The position numbers and the translations under genes were made by a program. Positions 45,872-56,383 of a stretch of DNA of 64,000 nucleotides are shown in pieces. The notes beneath the pieces are model-generated. The model was not told the DNA's origin. It saw only the letters and a list, made by a program, of their open reading frames with translations, and did no database searches. The stretch is from Lolium rigidum (lineage: Eukaryota > Streptophyta > Magnoliopsida > Poales > Poaceae). Numbering within the stretch: the stretch's first letter is position 1; each line of letters opens with the position of its first letter. The stretch covers positions 281,788,715-281,852,714 of the forward strand of contig NC_061510.1 of the NCBI RefSeq assembly GCF_022539505.1, in the 5' to 3' direction.

Positions 45872-46245
45872 CTAAATAATTATACCAACCAAGCTCGAGC
45901 AAAGCTCAAACTTGGAAACATGAACTGGCTTTGTCATTATATCAGCAGGATTATCATGAGTACTTATCTTGCATACATTCAGTTTACCTTGAGCAACAAT
46001 GTCGCACACATAATGGTACTTGATATCAATGTGCTTTGTCCTCTCATGGAACATTTGATTTTAGTAAGGTATATTACACTTTGACTGTCAGAAAACAAGT
46101 TAATGCAAGAATCATCTCCACAAAGCTCAGCATACAAACCTTTCAACCAAACAGACTCTTTGCAAGCTTCATTAATTGCTATTTATTCTGCTTCGGTCGT
46201 AGATTGGGCAACAACATGTTGTAACGTTGCCTTCCAACTCACAGC
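45872..46245 (-). pseudogene. Copia RNase H C-terminal fragment
   Basis: On the minus strand the sequence reads a QSTTEAE segment, INEACKESVWLKGL, then SDSQSVIYL. In a neighbouring frame it continues MFHERTKHIDIKYHYVCD and NPADIMTKP, ending at 45872. These are the RNase H motifs that close copia polyproteins. A stop replaces a tyrosine-type codon after TTEAE, and one base is missing near 46055. Upstream it joins directly to an LTR fragment, so nearly all of gag-pol has been deleted. Confidence 0.75.
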
Positions 46246-46249
46246 ACAT

Positions 46250-46336
46250 CGGCCCAAGCCTACCGGCGACGGGACTCGCTCCGCTCGTCAGAAGTTAGCC
46301 TCCCTTTAGTATATGAATTTGGATCACAATATAACA
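46250..46336 (-). mobile_element. Copia LTR start, fragment
   Basis: From 46336 the minus strand reads TGTTATATTGTGATCC, then AAAGGGAGGCTAACTTC and GACGAGCGGAGCGAGTC. This is the same LTR as at 33398-33685 plus 45749-45774 but without the CACTA insertion, and it confirms that insertion site. Confidence 0.75.
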
Positions 46337-46405
46337 GTTTTTTGCAAGTCATATTACCGATTCCATTTTGGTTTATGGGTTTGTACTAATCATAATCGAT
46401 GGAAC

Positions 46406-46905
46406 TTCTGGGAAGCAATTACAGTTCACCAGAAGATTTGACATGAATTGAGAATCATTCTTTTATGTAGGGGTCGGGCTTCTCACTTCCAGCATATGTA
46501 TCATGGATTCATGGGCACGAGCCGTCGCTTCTGCCAGATTCAGATTGTAAGATGCTTGTACACTGAAAAAAGTGATTGCAACAATAGTGACCGGGATTAG
46601 CATATGGATCCTTGTAAACTAACCCATTGGCAGCTTGTGTCAATAGATATGATATATCTGCCTACTACGTCTATCTGGCTATAGCGAAATCGTACGGAAC
46701 ATTGCTCTATTCGTCGGCCGAAGGAGGAAAATGTCAAGTAACCTCTCGTGATCCGGTTAGGCTAGTGCAACTATCCGCCTTGGTGTCACAATCACGGTGA
46801 CCCGTTGGATTCTAGGTCACAATTAAGAGTGATCTGCTAACATAAGTTTACTACAGTACATTCGATTTGAGGTTGTCCTTGCAGTCGCACCAGCGCGAGG
46901 GTCCA
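46406..46905. repeat. Duplicated segment, uninterrupted copy
   Basis: It matches, in order, 47314-47451, 48909-49018 and 50151-50398 (GAGCAATTACAG; GGGCTTCTCACTTC; CAACTATCCGCCTTGG; GCAGTCGCACCAG). This copy lacks the Harbinger-like and Mutator-like insertions of the other copy, so it shows both empty sites. Confidence 0.8.
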
Positions 46906-47929
46906 TGCATATGCGGTCCACCCGTTTGTAGCTTAAAAATGGTCCAGAACCAATAAATAAAAAATAAGTTACATGTGATTTGTAACTGAAAATGGTCCAC
47001 GGTAAAAAAGAAATCATATAGTCAAAGAATTATGAAATGGCGTTGCTTGGCTACGAGTTAAGCTAATTCTCAACCGGCTGAGAATGATCCACAGCCTAGT
47101 GTTAAACACTCTCAGAGATTGGAAGCTTATAGTTCAGTTGCTGATTGGAGATCCTTTCAGTTTAGTTGTTGTGCCGACCTCTTTGCTCGGGGTTACTGAA
47201 AGCCACTAGTATATGCAAGCTGGCTCAGTCCGGTTTTATTAGTATTATGTTTCAGCCCGACTAGATATATTGTGTAGTATTTCAAGTCGCCCACTACAAT
47301 AAACCTACTACGGGGAGCAATTACAGTGTTGCGTCTCCAGGATAGTGCACATGCATATTGAGAATCACTCTTCTATGTAGCTGCCGGGCTTCTCACTTCT
47401 GGCATATGTACCATGGAGCGAGCCGGCGCTTCTCCCTGATTCAGATTGTAAGAGCATCTCCAGCCGCGTCCCCTAAAGCGTCCCCAAACCGCGCCGGATT
47501 AAGCGTTTGGGGGGCGTGTTTTGTTCGTGCCGCGTTTGGGGGACATCGATCCCCATCCGCGTCCCCCAAACGCCTCCCCCAAACATTTAAAATACTTTTT
47601 TTGATATTTTTATTTTAATTTCCACAGACTAATACATAATTGGGAACGTGGTTTACACGAAGACACGGTTAGGAACATGGTTTTCCACAAACTAATATAT
47701 AGTTTGAACCATGATGGACACAAATATAAAATTTTGCAAATAAACTAAACCTAATTAACTAGGCCGTGCATCGAAGGTTTCCTGTGTTCGCTGCTAAGAA
47801 AGAACACTCGAGGGCACACCCAGTCACCTAAACTGGAAAATCCAACGGGAGGATGGTGCCCTTGTTGGTTCTACCGATGAGGCGACATCCAGAAACTTCC
47901 GTGCACGTGTTCGCTGCGAAGAACAACAC

Positions 47930-48409
47930 TCAGTCGTCCTCCTCGTCGGTGATGTCGCCGTGGTAGTCCCGGCGGCAGCGCGTCTCGTCGAAGACCTTGA
48001 CGCTCATGTCCCTGTCGCCGAAGTAGGAGAACAGGAGGATGAAGCCGGCTTCGAGGCTGTGGTGCCGCGCGAACTTCTCCCAGCCGATGTTCAGGTACAT
48101 CTTGCCGCGAGCGTCGTAGATCACGTCGACGATCCACCGGTAGTATCCGCACGCAGCCTCCCGCAGATGCATCGTGTGCGGGCGGTCGTCGCCGGCGACG
48201 TAGTCGGCGAAGGAGTCCGGCAGCCTCTGGATGCCGCGCGGCTCGCCCTTGAGGACGAGGACGAACTCGAACAGCACGTCCGGCTCCACGTCCATCTCCG
48301 ACGATGAAGCCGACATCGTGGGAGGCGACGGCGAGCGTTCAGCTCTGCCGCGGCCACGACCACGACCACGACCATGGCTGCGAGGTCGGCCTCCGCCTCT
48401 ACCAGACAT
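47930..48409 (-). CDS. B3-domain (REM-like) DNA-binding protein, TE-borne
   Basis: An intact 159-codon frame runs from ATG 48409 to TGA 47930-47932. The longer upstream frame is not preferred, because a TATA-like CTATGAAAAG (minus strand, about 48498-48508) lies about 90 bp before this ATG. Residues 1-40 are arginine/glycine-rich (SHGRGRGRGRGRAE). Residues about 50-148 form a complete B3-like fold: EFVLVLKGE, RLPDSFADYV, the strand pair WIVDVIYDARGKMYL, the signature GWEKFARHHSLEAGFIL and LFSYFGDRDMSVKVFD. The C-terminus is acidic (DITDEEDD). B3 domains bind DNA in plant ARF, LAV and REM transcription factors. Here the gene sits wholly inside a non-autonomous transposon, so it is multi-copy cargo. 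It may be expressed; binding sites are unknown. Confidence 0.75.
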   Translation of the reverse strand: MSGRGGGRPRSHGRGRGRGRGRAERSPSPPTMSASSSEMDVEPDVLFEFVLVLKGEPRGIQRLPDSFADYVAGDDRPHTMHLREAACGYYRWIVDVIYDARGKMYLNIGWEKFARHHSLEAGFILLFSYFGDRDMSVKVFDETRCRRDYHGDITDEEDD

Positions 48410-48497
48410 AGCGTCGAGTCTTGTTGAGATGGTGGCGGCTAGGGTTTGGGAGAGAGGCGCTAGGGTTTGTGTGTGAGAGGGACGATGAGAGGCGGCC

Positions 48498-48508
48498 CTT
48501 TTCATAGG
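48498..48508 (-). promoter_or_regulatory. TATA-like box of the B3 ORF
   Basis: The minus strand reads CTATGAAAAG in GC-rich sequence, about 90 bp before ATG 48409. The spacing resembles that of the sister element's ORF. Confidence 0.4.
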
Positions 48509-49018
48509 CCGGAGGGAGGCGGAGGAGCGGTGGCGCTCATTAACGCCGGCACGCAGAGCTAGGCGCGACGGGACGCGTCGCTGCGGCTCTGCGGGAACTG
48601 CACCGTCGCTGCGGGAACTGCATCGTCGCTGCGCGCCAATAACTTCCATCGTGAGGTAGGCGACGGTTAGGTTAAAATTTATTGTGCCGCTAACGAGTCG
48701 GCCCCGCCACTCCCCGCCTCGCTTTTCGGTGTGTCCGGCGTCCCCGGTGCGTCCCCTGTGGGACGGGGACGGGCTCGGGGCGCCGGACACCGTATCGGGG
48801 TGCGCCGGACAAAAACGGGCTTTGGGGGACGCGGCTGGAATGGTTTTTGTGTCCGGCGCGCCCCAAATCCTTTGGGGGGCGCTTTGGGGGACGCGGTTGG
48901 AGATGCTCTAAGATGCGTGTACACCGAAAGAAAAATTGTAAGAACAGTGACCAGGATTAGCATATAGATCCTTGTAGCAATAACTCACCCATAGGTGGCT
49001 TGCGTCAATATGTGTGGT

Positions 49019-50150
49019 GAGGCTTGCTTCGGTGTCCCCCCCTCATCAAAACTTGAAGGGATAAGTTTTCCCCTCTGCCTTCTTTTTTTACCCCGCAAAA
49101 TTTATATCAAGTCCTATATACCCTCGTATAGATATACTATGCGTACTCAAGTTCCTACCAGCCAATGTGGCCGACGAAATATTTTACCCGGCTATTGCTC
49201 CGGTGTCCCCCCCTCTAAACTTTGTTCTATTTAGACGGCTAGGATCTGCTGATACCCCTTCGTGGGTTGACTTAACATGTGTGTTTGGTTCATGGGCAAA
49301 CATGTACGGGATGGGATGGGATAAATTTGTTTAATTAACGATTAATAGAAAAATATAAATATGCCATTAACACACCGGTTAATATGTAATTAACGGGTCC
49401 TTTTCCCTTTGTGGTGGAGGTTGGACCTAGCGGGCGGCCGCCTACCCGTGCCTAGCAAGGTCACTACCCGTACATACTTAGCGAGGCCGTTTCTTTGACT
49501 GGGTGTGGCGCAGACGTAGCAAGCTCGTTGCTCGCCACGCCATGGAGGCCGCCGCCGCCGAGCTAGGGAGCCACGTTGAAAATCAAGCCCGCCGCTTACC
49601 GCGCCCTGGAGGCCGCCGATGTCGAGCTGGGGAGCCACGCGGAAAAGCAAGCCCACCACTCGCCGTGACATGGTGGCCGCCGGCTGGGCCGGGGAGCCAC
49701 ACATACGACGGTGGCAGGTGTCGGAGTCGCGTCGACGACCATGGATTCTCAGGCGGCTAGTGAGATTAGTCATGAAATTCACGGATCATATGGTCCAGTC
49801 TTTCTCAGAGATATTCGGCTTTTGGGATGGGATCATCCATATTTTCTGGTCACGAACCAAACACACGTTTACCACCTGAACGTCGTTCGCCAAGGGGGGG
49901 ACACCGGAGCACAGCCCATTTTACCCATGGACGTTTCGGTTTTCAACGTACACCGTTATCTGCGTGTCTGACTACTGAAGTATGGACTTAAAACGAACCG
50001 GATGGCCTACTCTAGGGCTTGTACTTATATCTCTGTATTTACTTTTAATCATTAAGCCCCTGGTTACGAAGAGATCAGAAGAGATCTTCGCTATTTATGT
50101 GTTTCAGTTCACCACATTTTGAACAAGGGGGGAACACCGAAGCAAAAGTG
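49019..50150. mobile_element. Mutator-like element, outer
   Basis: The left end reads TTGCTTCGGTGTCCCCCCC and the complement of the right end reads TTGCTTCGGTGTTCCCCCC. A near-perfect 9-bp direct repeat flanks it (ATGTGTGGT 49010-49018; GTGTGTGGT 50151-50159). The paralogous segment near 46645 lacks it. The 9-bp duplication points to the Mutator superfamily. No transposase is present. Confidence 0.65.
49190..49917. mobile_element. Mutator-like element, nested inside the outer one
   Basis: Ends GGCTATTGCTCCGGTGTCC and, on the complement of the right, GGGCTGTGCTCCGGTGTCC. A perfect 9-bp ATTTTACCC duplication flanks it (49181-49189, 49918-49926). Its TIR is clearly related to that of the outer element. 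The interior 49400-49760 is GC-rich and could be captured gene sequence, but I recognise no protein in it. Confidence 0.75.
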
Positions 50151-50399
50151 GTGTGTGGTATTATCCGTCTACTGCCTCCATCTGGCTAAAGCGAAATCGG
50201 CCGGAAGCATGCTCTATTTGTTGGCCGATCGAAGGAAGAAATTGTCAAGTAGCTAGCCTCTCGTGATCTGGTTAGGCAAGCGCAACTATCCGCCTTGGCG
50301 TCACAATTAAGAGTGATCCTGCTGACATAAATTTAGTACAGTAGTACATTGGATTTGAGGTCGTCCTCGCAGTCGCACCAGGACCAGGGTCCATCAATT

Positions 50400-50871
50400 T
50401 ACGGCTCCCGCCTCCGGGTCATTGTCTTGATCCACCTCCGATGGCGACGAAAACACATCTCCCATCAATGCCAACGAGAGGTCTGTCAGGTCACTAGCTA
50501 GGCGTCCAGGTGGCACTTTGGTTACTGATTTTCTACAACTAGTTGCTGTTAGACCTTATTTGAAAACAATTTCGAATGGAAATTTAAACACAGTGGGAAA
50601 TAATTCATGGATACAATGCAAGACGTGCACGTGTGTTACATCATGCAGAATCTATGCTGTCTTGCCGTGCATGCAGCTGCTGGATGGGTTGGCACGCGTT
50701 TGCCTGTCGGCTCAATTAAGCTTCCAATCAGAGGTACAAAGAAATTAGCAAGTTCGTTAGATCGCGCCGATGAATCTATATGAAGAGAAGAGAACCGAGA
50801 GAGAGTTAGACGTACGTGGATGCGGTGCCTAATAACCAAGCAAGATGCCAAGATGGAATAAAACTTAATTA
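50400..50871. other. Unassigned intergenic sequence
   Basis: No gene, RNA or element ends recognised. Confidence 0.4.
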
Positions 50872-50931
50872 TCTCTAGTTGGCTACCTCCCGCAAAAAAA
50901 AAAAAAAAAAAAAAATCTCTAGTTGGCTACC
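50872..50931 (+). repeat. Poly(A) insertion with 16-bp target duplication
   Basis: TCTCTAGTTGGCTACC occurs at 50872-50887 and again at 50916-50931. Between the copies are only TCCCGC and a run of 22 A. It looks like an extremely 5'-truncated LINE-mediated insertion. Confidence 0.6.
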
Positions 50932-51376
50932 GTTAGGTGCTACGGTCAACCCGTATTAGCTAAGCTGGTATCGCCCCTTACAGAATGATCCGCATACTAT
51001 ATCTGGAATATTTAAGTTTAGGTTTCTTTTGCTGTCTTTCCGAGGAACACGTACGGGGTTGCCATGGGAGGAGAGCCCGACTCTCTGTTTCCCAGGCTCC
51101 CAGCTAAGAAAGGGGCCTGCATGTTGCTGTTGTTGGGTCGACAATGTATCACCGACTCAGATCGACTTTGTTCCACCGACTCGATGGAATTAGTTCTTCT
51201 TGCGTGAGCCCCGCCGAGCGAATCGCTTTTCTCCCCGGGCATGTGCACCATGCATTGCGCACGCGAACACACGGTTAGGGTTACCTAGAAAAGAAGAAGA
51301 TTATAGTAAGTAGTAGCAAATCATCTATCGGTTTTCTTAAGGCTACCCAATACATCATCTGGTGGCGTTCATGTTA
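50932..51376. other. Unassigned intergenic sequence
   Basis: No recognised feature; only short chance frames. Confidence 0.4.
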
Positions 51377-51390
51377 AGAAAATTAAAAAT

Positions 51391-51552
51391 GAGGACGTGC
51401 GCATAGCCTAGTGGTTGGGGTCGCAGTGGTGCACCCCAACGACCAGAGTACGAATCCTGTCAGAAATGAATTTTTGGAATTCTCACGCCGAGGTCCCGCT
51501 TCTACTATATCATTTAGTGTCTAGTTCCTCCTAGCACTAATTCATTTTTTTT
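51391..51552 (+). mobile_element. Au-like SINE
   Basis: A 162-bp tRNA-derived retroposon. The A box is TAGCCTAGTGG (51404-51414), the B box AGTACGAATCC (51447-51457), and the 3' end is T-rich (ATTCATTTTTTTT). Perfect 14-bp duplications AGAAAATTAAAAAT flank it (51377-51390 and 51553-51566). The body (CGCAGTGGTGC.CCCCAACGACCAGAG, TTAGTGTCTAGTTCCTCCTA) fits the Au SINE of plants. It is transcribed, if at all, by RNA polymerase III from the internal boxes. Confidence 0.85.
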
Positions 51553-51566
51553 AGAAAATTAAAAAT

Positions 51567-52079
51567 CAACATACTTGGAATCGGACGATAACATGAACAT
51601 CTCGATCAATGCCATCCAAAATGCAGCGAGGAAACTCACTGATCGGCTTCAAAAAAATACTGCCATCCAAAATGGAGTGATCCCTCTCCCTTCTAGCATC
51701 CTGTTGCTAGCATGAGAGCTTGCTTGTGGATGACATTTTGGTGGAGACACATTAATTATCAGCGGGCTGGTAGAATCAGGATTGAGAACCTAGACAAAAT
51801 TATGATTTATAATTTATTTTGAACCGATCAATGGCTAGGTCGTGCCATTATAAATCTTAGTCATCGATCTGGAAGATCGACCCGGGCACTTGGCTATGCG
51901 GCCATCGACTGGAAGCATGTTTTAGTTATTGAGATTTTTGTTTGAGCAACCATGTATTTTATTAATAGAAATTCAAGTTACACGAAAAAATAATTGTGAA
52001 AACTAATAGACAGGCTAGGAGAAGAAAAAAATGAAAAATTTATAGATAGAACCGTAAAGAATGGAAAAATACAAAACGT
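51567..52079. other. Unassigned intergenic sequence
   Basis: No recognised gene or element. Confidence 0.4.
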
Positions 52080-52446
52080 TAGGGCCTATTTTGCTTCATA
52101 GGAAATCTAAAGGAAATTTGTAGGATTTTAACCCATGGGAAGTTTTCCTATTGTGGCCATTTGATTCAAAGGATTGGACCCATCAAAAATCCTATGGGTT
52201 TCTTTCTATGTACAATCCCATAGGAATTCTAACAAGAGGTTAGACCTCTTAAAAAAATTCTTATGTTCCTATGATAACTTGTACATGTACTTAATCTCTA
52301 TAAAAATTTCTATGTTTTTCTTGTGGTGCAACCAAAGACGTCTGCAACTAATTCATGTGTTTGCAATACCTGTAGGATTTCATATGCCATGACATACTTT
52401 TCATGCCTTTTTGCTTTCAAATCGTTTGAATCAAACAAGCTCTTAG
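52080..52446. mobile_element. Possible MITE
   Basis: The left edge TAGGGCCTATTTTGCTTCATAGGA resembles the complement of the right edge (TAAGAGCTTGTTTGATTCAAACGA). The interior repeats CATAGGAA/ATCCTATGG motifs. No clear target duplication, so the superfamily is open. Confidence 0.45.
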
Positions 52447-52902
52447 CTAGGAAAGTGTAACTGTCCATCTCGGTGTCAGTATCCATGGTCGATTCATGGA
52501 TGCAGTCACTCGATGCTCAATCGTGCAATTGATAATGGCACTCCATGCACATTTTCTTCGTGCTAAAGATTAAGACCATTCTCCGGAGATAAGTTTACTA
52601 TTCCCTCCATCCTAAATTAACTGACAACTACCCGCGCAACTGATAGTGGCATTGTTATTTTCGGTTAGCTACCATTAGGTGTTAACGACCTTATCGTTTC
52701 TTCCTCGTATTCATTCATTGAGCATGTTAGCTGCTAATATGAGTATATTTGTTGCCTTGGAGGAGGAGAGCTATGATGGTCCCACGCACGAGGGTTGCCA
52801 TCGAATTCACACGATTTCCTAATTTACCAATTCGTGCTACCAACTATTATTAAGTTTCATTATATTTCTAATATCTAAGACGTATTGGTTCGCAACAAAA
52901 TA
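52447..52902. other. Unassigned intergenic sequence
   Basis: Apart from a lone Stowaway-like end (TTCCCTCCATCCTAAATTAA, near 52602) nothing is recognised. Confidence 0.4.
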
Positions 52903-53142
52903 TACTACATCCAACCCGAGGCTTAAGGGTTTATATTTTTTTGAAAAGTCAAACCAACTAAAGTTTGATCAAGTGTTTACCATACAAAATCAATATCATT
53001 AGATAGATAATAAAATACATTTTCACATGTTATCTACAAAATATCATATTTGCTGATATATTATTCTAAAAATTTAATAAAACCTTACTTAATTAACTTT
53101 AAAAAAATATAAACCTCAAGCCTTGGAATGATGGTAGAAGTA
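52903..53142. mobile_element. Stowaway-like MITE
   Basis: The left end (TACTACATCCAACCCGAGGC, then GGGTTTATATTTTTTT) is inverted relative to the right end (AAAAAAATATAAACCTCAAG..GGTAGAAGTA). TA at both borders, 240 bp. Confidence 0.7.
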
Positions 53143-53312
53143 CACTAAGTCATTTCTCTTTAGTGAGGTCGACGGAAAATGTTACTCACATATGACATCG
53201 CGTGATTGATGCTATTTCACCCGACGTCTGTAGCTGCTGCAAATGGCTCTCCCCCTCTTCCACCCGACGTCTCTCCTGGCGACTCCATGGCGATTCTAGG
53301 CGCTAGACTGCC

Positions 53313-56008
53313 ATGGATCTCCGAGCACGCCTGGACTTTACTCCGGGCATCCATCTGGCTGGCCAGGTTCGATCTAATCTCTCCTCCCCCATCCATTTCC
53401 TCTCCCCCGATCATGGTTTCCATCTCGTTGTCTCCTTTGGTCGATCTATGTTCCGCCTAGATGAATCTCAAGTTGCTATTTCTCTGGAAGCATGCACGGG
53501 TGGCATTGATCATTACCTTCGTGTGCTCTCTCTTCATGATCGGGTTTTCAGATTCACCGTTTCCTCTAAGGCCGTTGGTTTCATTATTAAGAATCTCAGA
53601 TCTTTCTCTTGTCAACATTTCTCGTGTTTTTTCCATCTCTGGAGCTCGGGAGGTCCCAACTGGAAATTTGAACATCGTCGTTGGATCCACGAATCGGATG
53701 CTGAATGGACTCTCGTTCCTCACAAGAATCGTCACCTTGCTGGAGCCAACGCTGTGCCGATCTCTGTTCATCGTCAGTTCATTCCTGTCTCCCGTTCACC
53801 ATTTGCCTCGCCTGATCCACTTTTCTCGCATCTCCCATCGCCATCCCGCCCACCCGTTTTTTCAAATTCCCCAGCCCGATCCATGACCCATGTGAGCCCT
53901 ACACCGTCACCAACTCAGCCCACTCAACCCAACCAAGACCCATCACTTGTCAGCCCTACACCGTCAACACCTCAGCCCAACCAACCGCACCAAAACCCAC
54001 CCCTAACAAACCCTACCCAACAAAACCCTGAGTTTTCTCCACCTAAGCCGCTCCCAATCTGCTCACGCTGCCTTGCGCCTGGGCATTTTTCGGCTGATTG
54101 TCTCTCTGAGATAAGATGTTGATCATGCTACCATTACGGGCATATCAAAAAACACTGTCTCAACCGGAGGTTTAAACAACCAATCTATCGTATCAAATCT
54201 AAACCTTCCTATACCCATGCCTCTAATCTCGTGCATGCTGTTTCCAGAGCTCCTCAGCCCATAAACCCCGACACCATCTCTGCAAACCCTTGCCGCTGTC
54301 CTGTTTCCACCAACCTTTCACCCAACACCGACGATATGGCTACCTACCCCTGCGATCCCTACCCTCATCTCCCCCTCGGCACCAACATCATCCCGCCATG
54401 CATCCACCGCCTTCGCCGTAGCCACCATATCTTCGGTGGAGGTCAGCTGATGATTTGTGATGATTGGGCTATCGCTGCCATTGAGCCTCCTGTCGAACCC
54501 GAGCAATACCAAGGAGCTGTGGACATCATTGTGGAGTTTCTGCATGATTAGGGTTTTACGATCTGATCTACCTCTCGTTCTGGTATGGGCACGGCACTTC
54601 TCCAGTTTCCCAATTCTCTATCCATGGAATTAGCTGTCAGCCGTAGTCCTTTTTTCATTGGAGATTCTATACTCCGTCTTATCCCACACAATAGAGGACT
54701 GAACTACAGAGATTGCACCTTTACTCATGATGTGTGGATTATGATGATGAACTTTCCTCTTGAAGCATGGATGGTGGAAAAAATTCGTGAATCTGTTAGC
54801 TCCGTTGGCCGTTTCTTAGTCTGGCACCGTGATAATTCAAACAAGGCACGCATCATTGTGAAGATTAGGGTTACCAACCTCCTGGATATTCCTATCAGTC
54901 ATGTACTAATGGAAAATACAAATGATGCTGGACATGGGCAATCATGGACATCAGTTATTTATATCTTGGAGGCTAGATTGATTGGTGGTCTGGGACCAGA
55001 TGAAGATCCTATTGATGATGGTGCTAATCCTCATCCCTTACCCAACATTCCTTTTGGGGGTATTTGGGATGATCAAGATCTTGAAGAGAACCCTGATGAT
55101 CATCAGGATCAAATGGATATTAATGGTAACGACGCTCATCAGGTGCCCCATGCTGCTCCTGCTGCGGATACTGAACCCATGGTTCATACGCCGACTCTTC
55201 ATGGACACGGCCCGGCATCCTCTGCACAAAACTTTGCAGCCTCCCTGGCCACGAACACCCTTAATCCGATGATTGAAGCGGCGGATAGTTATGCAGCTAT
55301 GAACAAACTGATGGTTGATATGCTCCAACATGCGCCAACTGTGATCAATAACATCAACACCAGTTGTATCTCTACCGCACGTGTCTCCACATTGGATGTA
55401 ATTGATGTTGCTTCAGCTGCCCGTAAGTGTTGCTCACCATCTATGTCACTGAACCTGCTCCTGCTCCAATCTCCACGGTTCAGATTACTGAAATTACCGA
55501 TGAGCCTACAATGCATGATCTGCTAGAGGACAACCAGGTCTACCAATCCCCTGTTCAGAACTTTTATGATGATCATGATGCATCCGATGAAGCTATGGAT
55601 AACCTAGACCTGAATCAATCACCAGTGTCAGTGGTACAGGATGATCACATATCTGCCAAACGTAAAGCTGCAGAGCCTAAAGATGTGACTGAAGTTCATC
55701 GCAGCACATGTATTGCGACTAAGAAAGCTGGTTATAAAACCAAGGAAGCAAAGGAAAAGGCAGAAATGAGCAATTCAGCGAAAGTCATTGAAGTTAAGCA
55801 GAATGATCTGAAGAACAAAAAAGCAAAAGGGAAAAACAAACTGCAGCGCCCTTCTTCCTCTTCGACTCATCGGGCTTTTATCATAGATGAATCGGCTCCT
55901 CCACCACCAGAACTTCCGATTGAAACTATCCAAGCTATTGCTCTCAATCAGTGCAAGATACCTCCTAGTGAGGTGACTGAAGAAGGGCTCAACTCCACCA
56001 GTGGCTAA
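53313..56008 (+). pseudogene. LINE ORF1-like (DUF4283/zinc-knuckle) with stops
   Basis: One frame runs from ATG 53313 to about 55526, with stops at 54120 (TGA, between the two zinc knuckles) and 54549-54551 (TAG). The first knuckle is CSRCLAPGHFSADC; the second CYHYGHIKKHC follows the TGA. A proline-rich region precedes them. The part after 54585 has SRSPFFIGDSILRLIPHN and FPLEAWMVEKI, as in nucleic-acid-binding proteins of grass LINEs. Near 55430 the frame changes, and the C-terminal lysine-rich segment ends at 56008. The protein would bind element RNA; this copy is decayed. Confidence 0.65.
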
Positions 56009-56383
56009 TGGAGTACATGCTTCCACCTCTTCAGCATGGCCCGTTTCCTGGCCATTTTTTATTTGTTTTTTATCCATAGCTCATCACCCTCCACCCTTTT
56101 CATTTCTTCAAGTCATTTGTAATAATCAGGATTCGGTGTTGTGGGCATGAACTTACTCAATCTTGGAGTACCCACAATACCTCTTTACCCCTCCTTCGAT
56201 ACTCAGGTTTTATCGATTATAACTTTGCATGTGATATGATTCCTATGAGATCCCTCCACCTGTTCTTCATGACATATACTCTACCTGCTTACCTGCCTAT
56301 GTCTCAAATATCTCACATGTCTGTATTTCATATGATCAATTACATTGATCATATCATAATTACCCAAATAGCAAAGTATCCCA

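Larger units (their letters stand above)
47452..48908 (-). mobile_element. Harbinger-like TIR element carrying a B3-domain ORF
   Basis: Inverted ends are GAGCATCTCCAGCCGCGTCC on the left and GAGCATCTCCAACCGCGTCC on the right. TAA occurs on both sides (47449-47451 and 48909-48911), and the empty paralogous site near 46550 has a single TAA. Subterminal TTTGGGGGACG motifs and the last 250 bp are shared with the element at 11618-12693. No transposase is present, so it is non-autonomous. Length 1457 bp. Confidence 0.85.

Noticed and set aside
49390..49782. A 130-codon minus-strand ORF inside the nested Mutator-like element
   Set aside because: No recognisable domain and competing plus-strand frames are equally long. 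I cannot support it as a gene.
51395..51465. A tRNA gene call from A- and B-box-like motifs
   Set aside because: The 3' part does not fold as a tRNA, the B box is altered, and the unit has target duplications and a T-rich tail. It is a SINE.
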